A DNA stretch of 64,000 nt from Bactericera cockerelli (taxonomy: Eukaryota; Arthropoda; Insecta; Hemiptera; Triozidae), in contig CM044955.1 in assembly GCA_024516035.1 (NCBI GenBank), positions 41,140,556-41,204,555 of the forward strand. Reading direction: 5' to 3'. A model generated the notes under the pieces. That model did no database searches, was not told the DNA's origin, and worked only from the letters and a program-made list of their open reading frames with translations. The first letter of the stretch is position 1, and every line of letters begins with the position of its first letter. A program made the translations under genes and the position numbers. Shown here piece by piece: positions 58,101-64,000 of the stretch.

Positions 58101-61100
58101 CTGTGGAAGGTTTCAATTCCTCAGTAGTGGGTTTGTATTCTTCTGTGGTAGATTCGTGACTACCACCAGGACCATGACCCAGAACTTCTGCAATCGTATT
58201 GAGGAGAGGGTATGCTCCTTCTCCACAAACGTTTTTGAAATCATCCAGATCAAGAGCCCATATCATACCCCCTCCTAAATCCAAACTTTTGATGAATTCT
58301 GATTTCTTTTTGATCATATCAACGTCATCATATCCAACCCATTGGTTTCCAGAATAAGCATAGGGACCAATACGTTCTTTTTTATCTTTTATAACCGCCC
58401 ATTGTCCCGTTTTTATTTTTGTGCAAATTTCATAGTAAGCTAAAAATCCTGCCTGTCTGGTGAATTCTCCAGCCAGACCAGGTCCTGAGGATGGAGCATT
58501 TAATCCATGCTCATTTGGATTTGTAAGAGTGAATGCTTGACCATACATTGGCATGCCCATAACCAATTTTCTACTAGGCGCGCCTTTCTTTATCCAATAA
58601 TGCATTGTGAAATTGGCGTTGAAATAGAAAAAGTCATCATCTGGTAACTCCGATAACGGAGCAACATGTCCTGTTTTTTTGTCCCACTGACCATGGTAAT
58701 CGTAAGTCATCACGGAGATCCAATCTAAACTCTCTGCCAAAGCTTTCACATCATACCCTGCATTAATAACTTGTTTTGATGGGGATACAGCAGCCGATAG
58801 TAAAAGTCCATGTGGTTTGAAAGCCTGATGCAATTCTCTAACAAACAATGCAAAACTTTCTTTGTCTGAGTCAGGACCTGAATCACAATTCACTTGCCAA
58901 CATTTTGGATATTCCCAATCCAAATCTAAACCGTCAAATTGATACTTCAAAAGGAATTCAACAACATGCTCGACAAACCTTTCTCTTGCGGTACCACTAT
59001 TTACCAATCTGCTGTATTTATTACCCTGAGAATCATTCCATCCACCAATTGCCAAAGATACTTTCACGCCTTTCTTTTTCTTAGTTACCACTCTTTCGTA
59101 AAATTTGTTATCGAAATCTGCCCAAGAATCATGAGGTTTGATAATCAGACTTTCATAGTCAAGGACTGCAAATCCATATACTATGTGCGTACACAAGTCA
59201 GTTGGTATATCTTCAGGGAAATATTTTCCTTTACCTGGTCTATACCAAGCCCAATTTGTAAAGTAACATACTATTTTGTAATATTGATCAAGAGGGCTTT
59301 TTTCAGTGACTGAAATGTGAGTTGTCGTGGGCTCTGTTGGAGGATGCCATGCCCATTCGGTGGACTCACTCCAGGCCCCTGAGTCTGTACTGGATATGGT
59401 AGTGGTTGATGGTTTGGTCGTAACTTCAGTAGTTGGATTATAACCAGTGGTTGTAGGTTTCTTTGTTGTTTTAGATGGCTTCTTTGTTGGCTTAGAAAAT
59501 TGCTCCGAGATCGTTGTTGCGGCCGCTTCCTTACATTTTGTACGATAAGGCCAGTCACATGTTTTCATTTTATCATTCCAGTGGAGACCTGGAGCACAAG
59601 AGGCAACTTGATATGAACCCCAGATACAATATTGATACTTGTTACAGTCTGGTGGATACGCCGCAAATTCACCTTCCTGACAAGCCTCATCTTTAGGCTT
59701 TACGGAGTATCTGAATATATTGCTTTGGAAAGAACAGTTTACGTTGTAGCTCCAGTCACAAGATTTCTTTTTTGAGTTCCAAAGAAGGGTGGCCCCACAT
59801 GATTGTTTTATAAGATTTCCATGTGAACAAATTAAGAAATTTCGGCAATCATCCGGGTCTGGAAGGTAAGCTCCGTTTACACAAGGTCCAGGATTATAAT
59901 CTTCTTGAGTACCTTCAGTGGTAACTGGTGTCCACCAAGAAGATGTGGCAGGTCGTGGTCTTTGCGGTCTGCTTGGTGTTGTTATTTCTTCTTCAACCAA
60001 TTCTAACTCTTGTGATTGTTCCTCAGAACTCGAAGTAATTGATTCTTCTGTACCTGAAAATGGAAAAAATAATTGATCAGCGAGTGTTTAGTGCGTTTAC
60101 TATTAATTTTAGTCTACAACAGAATTGCCACTTCAAAATAACTAAATAATGACCATACCAGAAGCAATATATTATAAATAAATTTTAAACTTACTTTTGT
60201 CTTCGCATTTAGCAGACCTTGGCCAGTCACAGATCTTATGTTGTTTATTCCATTGCAATCCTGGTGCACAAGATTCTTTTTTCAGAGTTCCCAAAATACA
60301 TCTATAATAAGAACGGCAATCTCCCTTAACTGGATAGTATTCACCGAAGTTACAAGAATCCATATTGATCACATCAGGTTCAGTGCTAGTAGTTATAGGT
60401 TTTTCTGGTTCTTCGGTGCCCTCAGTTGTTGAAGTATTTGTTTCAACAGTCTCTTCAGAAGTTGGAGACCACCAGGGACTGGAAGTTGTAGGTTTTGAGC
60501 TGGAACTAGTCTCTTCTGGAGACTCAGTAGGACTTTCAGGCGACCACCATGGGTTGCTAGTTGTTTTTTCAGTTGTCAAAGGACTTTCCGAAGAAAAGAG
60601 CATCTTCTGTTGCGACTTCTGGTTTTTTCGTTGAAATTTCTGTTTCTTCGGGATTTGGCGTGGAACTTTCAGTTGGTGACAAACCTGAAATAAAAAGACA
60701 TACCTAATTAATTTACTATCTTTCAAAAAATTATCTTCAGTATAGTCATAAATATCAATAAAAAACCATTAATTGAAGAAAGAAATACCTGTCGAAACCA
60801 TTACCATTTCTTACGTTAAACCAATAATGCACATAATTAGGTATTTTTTCACTTATTCAAACAGCAACTATATTTTATCATGTTAGCAACTAAATTTTAG
60901 AAAATGGTAGGTAGATACCAAGTTTATTTAGCTTTTGTTATTTTACTAACCAGAGTCTTCTGTTGTGGTGGTTCCGAGAGGATTTGGTGTCGATACGATG
61001 GGTCTTGTGCAGTCTGGCTTAGTTGGCTTTTTGTCCGCCAATCTTCCAAAGGCACGATTGACTGCCCGAAGCAATGGATATGATTCCATACAACATTTAT

Positions 61101-63315
61101 TATGGAAATCGTCCAAGTCTATTGTCCAAGCCATGACTCCAGCATAGCCATTGGTTTTGATGTACTTCACCTGAGAAAAAAAAAAGTTATTTACCAACAT
61201 TGTTAAAAGTTTTCAATAATACCTAAAGTACTATTTTCTTGATAATTATTTAAACATCACGTTTGTCTCCAAGTTTTACCACATTACCAAGGGTCAAAAT
61301 AAAATTAAAACTGCTTTCCTCAAAATCAGCATACTAAAAAGGAAAATAATTTTATACCTACTACTATACGAAATTTTCATATAATTATTCATACGAAACT
61401 ATAATATACGAAAATATGAGACGTTAGTCGTTACCCTGGATTTATTAAAAAACATTTTATTTTTCTCAAATCATAAGCTAAATTAACTACATCTCGTTAA
61501 AATGTTTAGCATTATAGTTCAATAAGTGTACAGTCACTACAGCTGCACTGACACGTTATTTTCTATTGATCGATTAATTAAATGCATGTTGTTTTTAATG
61601 TTTATCATCATTAAAAAATACTTGAAATCACTTGTTTCTAAAGAGAATAGAAACCAACAAATTTTCTTTACCTTTTCAGTGAGAGATGTTGTGTCTTCAT
61701 AACTGATCCACTGATCTCCTTTGTAGGTAAACGGTTCCAAAAATTTCGTCTCTCTTTGCACGGTCCATTTTCTCGTCTTGATCCGGTAGCAGATTTCGTA
61801 GTAAGCCAACATGCCAGGTTGCTGTGTGTATTCTCCTGGTAAGCCGGGACCCTCTGCCTCTGCTCCTAGTCCATGCTCTTTGTCAAGTTTCAGGGTATAA
61901 CTTTGGCCATAGAAAGGAACACCGACAACAATTTTCTTTTTGTCTCCGCCTAGTTCATCAATTAGCTTCAGAGCAGTATTCTGAGAATGAGGATATTGAT
62001 TTATTAAACAAATGTTATTAATTTCTAAGTATGATATGTGTTATTTCAATGGTAAAATGTTCAAATAGGTATTGTTGTTTTCAAATAATTATTGATAATG
62101 CAAATTGTTTTTTTTTTTTTTTTTTTTTTTTTTAGTTTCTCATAAAAAAAAAAACATTACGAAAAGAGAGTAAGGTATTTTCAGACTTTTAAAGAATCAA
62201 TTTTCCGGCGTGAACGACAGGCCTACCGCCTTGTTAAACCGGGAAAAAAAATTCAATTCTGATTAAATACTGATGGAATTTCAACTGAACAATTAGAAGG
62301 TTTGTTGTAGGTATGTGTTTTATACGGAAATAGTGGTCTACTGATCTCCCGTTGTTGACCATTTATTTACGAGTTACCTAGTTAACTACATAATAATTAT
62401 TAAGTAAGACATTATAGGAAGAGAATGCCGTAGGCATTAGCACCGCCCTTGATCAAGTTTTGTTTAATAATATCAACTTTTTTTCTTGTAAATTGTATAT
62501 ACTTTATTTTGTAAATAAAACTTGATTGAATCTGTTTGATAATAATAATGGTCACAGGACTGGTACAAAATACAATTACTATTGGTGTAGAGGAAAACCA
62601 TTTGTCTTCTATTTAAGGTCTGGAATAGCTAAATCTACTTACTATGTTGTAGTTCGGATAAGGTTCGCCCGGTCTACTGTGTAATGGGCTGACCAGTCCA
62701 GTGATTCCTTCCCAAGCACCATGGTAGTCGTAACTCATCAATGACATAAAATCAACATTGTCATTGAGAGTTGGGAAATCGTAAGCAACTTCCAGAATTT
62801 CCTTGTAGCCCGAAATACCAACTGCTAAGGTGAAATCATGCTTGTCGAATTCAGCCTTAATTTCCTGTAAATAAAAGATGGTTTTAAAGCTTTTGGTTGA
62901 AAGCCTCTTAATCTTTTCATAACTAACTTCTAGCTATTAGGATTACGATTTATCCAGTTCTATTTATCTCTATGTTCTAGGTTATGCAACCTGAAAAATA
63001 GATTTATTTGTACATACTACGAACTTGCATAATACAATATTACATATAAACTACATAAATATTACATAACAAAGTACCACTGTTCTGGAAAGGTAGTAAT
63101 GGAATTCCCTATTGTATACAAGTGATGTAATTTTCTGCAATAAAGTTACAGGCATAAATCTGGTCTAACTGACCTGGATGAGTTTGGCAAAGTTTGTCTT
63201 GTCCGCAGTATGTTCCTTGTTGCAGTCAGCTTGCCAGCACACCGGATAGTTCCAGTCAAAGTGAAGCCCTGCGAAGTCGTACCGTCTCAAGAATGTCAAA
63301 ACCGACTTTATGAAT
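51032..63315 (-). CDS. Cht10: Multi-domain chitinase, Cht10-type (N-terminus beyond the window)
   Basis: Secreted modular chitinase of the insect group with several GH18 domains, which degrades cuticle or peritrophic chitin during moulting (family knowledge). Exons, 5' to 3': 63174-63315, 62643-62864, 61672-61980, 60951-61170, 60195-60684, 56810-60053, 56169-56505, 55544-55685, 55002-55184, 54599-54810, 54093-54228, 53195-53337, 52395-52580, 51726-51851 and 51032-51196. Domain order: GH18 (5' part outside the window), CBM14, CBM14, CBM14, GH18, GH18, CBM14, GH18, stop. Only the middle two GH18 domains keep the full DxxDxDxE motif. All junction phases agree except for a 1-nt shift in the linker exon 60195-60684. 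The signal peptide and start must lie right of 64000. Confidence 0.95.
53655..53775. repeat. Tandem duplication of about 60 bases in a Cht10 intron
   Basis: ATTGTGCGCATGACACA followed by a CT-rich run and TACAATTCAATA occurs twice in a row. Intronic (between the exons at 53195 and 54093). No function suggested. Confidence 0.75.
55544..56505 (-). CDS. Cht10: Cht10 end of GH18 domain 3, linker and CBM14 (two exons)
   Basis: Exon 56169-56505 finishes GH18 domain 3 (CESYPLLKTINRVL) and gives an acidic linker and the first part of a CBM14 (CNRSGELYEHESDCSKFGSC). Exon 55544-55685 completes it (AICDWPFLANC) and leads to a basic linker. The intron inside the CBM14 carries repeat family E at 55996-56160, ending eight bases from the donor. 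Confidence 0.9.
55996..56160 (+). repeat. Dispersed repeat family E, copy 2
   Basis: Nearly identical to 14250-14420. It ends eight bases from the donor of the Cht10 exon 56169-56505. Confidence 0.75.
56810..60053 (-). CDS. Cht10: Cht10 3.2 kb exon: two CBM14 and two active GH18 domains
   Basis: A single exon of 3244 bases. It encodes a short acidic linker, CBM14 (CVNGAYLPDPDDCRNFLIC...) and CBM14 (CQEGEFAAYPPDCNKYQYC...). A Thr-rich linker and GH18 with FDGLDLDWEYPKCWQ follow. Then come a second Thr/Pro-rich linker and a second GH18, again with FDGLDLDWEYPKCWQ, ending at LDLDDFK with a GTAAGT donor. Both GH18 copies keep MTYDYHGQWD and GMPMYGQ. The two are close to each other in sequence, pointing to a tandem duplication inside the exon. 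Both should be active chitinases. Confidence 0.96.
60195..60684 (-). CDS. Cht10: Cht10 Thr/Ser/Pro-rich linker and CBM14 domain, apparent frameshift
   Basis: In the frame delivered by the upstream exon the linker opens as PTESSTPNPEETEIST and then meets a stop at 60569-60571. The frame that continues to the end of the exon carries NPWWSPESPTESPEE and a complete CBM14 (CNFGEYYP ... CRSYYRC ... CAPGLQWN ... CDWP). The two frames must be joined by a 1-nt change, probably near 60585-60605. A real mutation would truncate the protein after GH18 domain 1; an assembly or base-calling error is the simpler explanation. Confidence 0.85.
60951..63315 (-). CDS. Cht10: Cht10 GH18 domain 1, catalytic Glu replaced by Asn (four exons)
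   Basis: Exons 63174-63315, 62643-62864, 61672-61980 and 60951-61170. The catalytic loop reads YDFAGLHFDWNYPVCWQ: the acid/base Glu of DxxDxDxE is Asn and the first Asp is Ala. The rest of the barrel is intact (MSYDYHGAWEG; GVPFYGQSYTL; AWTIDLDDF). This domain should be catalytically dead. A catalytically inactive first domain is, as I recall, reported for other insect Cht10 proteins. The first third of the domain lies to the right of the window. Confidence 0.93.
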
Positions 63316-64000
63316 CTGAAGAAGAATAAAACGGAATGTGATGTGACCATATTCGGCAGCTATGTATGTAGAAGTTGCACATAGCGTTGTGTTTTGGCGT
63401 TGTGGGAATTTTCAATCTTCTCCGGGAGCATACTTGAGCCAGGTAACTTTAATTCTACATTTAAGACTGTATTGTATCAAAAATTTGGTAACGAAACATT
63501 CTTTACACTTGGTCATGTCCAATTTTGGAGACAGTCTCAGCTTTTGTGATAGGTACATTTTAAATGTTTACTCAAAAAACATTGAAGGCACCGTTGGCGT
63601 TGGTTCATTTTATCTACCGCATTGTTATTTATGTATGTGCAATTGTGCAACTTGTTTTTTTATTAAATAGGCGTGCATTTAATTAAATATTCGTATTGAT
63701 TCCTTAAGTGATGAGTTTTTCTGAAATAAAGTAGATATAAAATAGAATTGAAGTACCTATGTCTATTATTTATTGGTAATGTAAAATATTGTTTTATAAT
63801 ATAATTATAATAGATTTGAAGTCTGTGTATTATTTTATTAATTTTATCGATGATGTTTCCCACTGTTTACTGCTAAATTGTTTGAGTAGCATCATTACAA
63901 TACAGGGTGGGGCAAAAGTCTGGAAACCTTTAAATATCTTTCGAATGGCTTTCTCAGTAAATTTAAAAATTTTGTACGGTAAACCGGGGTAATAAGACCT
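63316..64000. other. Upstream Cht10 intron, running out of the window
   Basis: No further exon is recognisable. From 63903 to the end there is a repeat beginning TACAGGGTGGGGCAAAAGTC, of the ACAGGGTG type seen elsewhere, cut by the window edge. Confidence 0.6.

Noticed and set aside
56764..59313. Plus-strand ORFs inside the Cht10 large exon, including a Val-rich one at 57851-58159
   Set aside because: Antisense shadows of the Thr/Pro-rich linker and GH18 coding sequence.

Overview
The window is insect nuclear DNA: AT-rich, intron-containing and full of transposon debris. It holds three large genes, all on the minus strand, each recognisable from its protein family. From right to left (5' to 3' for the genes) they are a multi-domain chitinase of the Cht10 type (51032 to beyond 64000, N-terminus outside the window), a Piezo-family mechanosensitive channel (15897-43725) and a TRPC-type cation channel (5819-14607). 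The order of insect cannot be fixed from the sequence alone; a hemipteran is only a guess.

The gene models were built by hand, by joining exons at GT-AG sites while keeping the frame. The TRPC model has 11 exons and closes perfectly (2484 nt, 827 residues plus stop), using one GC-AG intron. The Piezo model has 27 exons (about 2,118 residues). It closes if one weak splice site is chosen at each of two places: the acceptor of exon 4 and the donor of exon 25. The Cht10 part has 15 exons (about 2,085 residues). It holds four GH18 domains and four CBM14 chitin-binding domains, and has one apparent 1-nt frameshift in a linker. Exon boundaries are inferred, not confirmed by transcripts.

Layout: 1-5818 is intergenic with SINE-like repeats. 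5819-14607 is TRPC. 14608-15896 is a short spacer that carries a second copy of the last Piezo exon. 15897-43725 is Piezo, whose introns hold a deleted mariner, several foldback elements, MITEs, SINEs and a Helitron-like element. 43726-51031 is intergenic and consists largely of nested transposons (a 4.7 kb element containing a 2.0 kb foldback element, plus a piggyBac-type MITE). 51032-64000 is Cht10.

The points most worth following up are these. The last Piezo exon is duplicated, with nearly all differences confined to a block of nine codons, and a perfect hairpin lies between the copies. Two SINE insertions have target-site duplications lying exactly on Piezo splice sites. The TRPC pore and S6 are highly divergent. 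Cht10 has two probably inactive catalytic domains around a single 3.2 kb exon that encodes two active ones. Roles at the cell level (chitin turnover at moulting; force sensing; cation entry) are family knowledge, not something this sequence proves.
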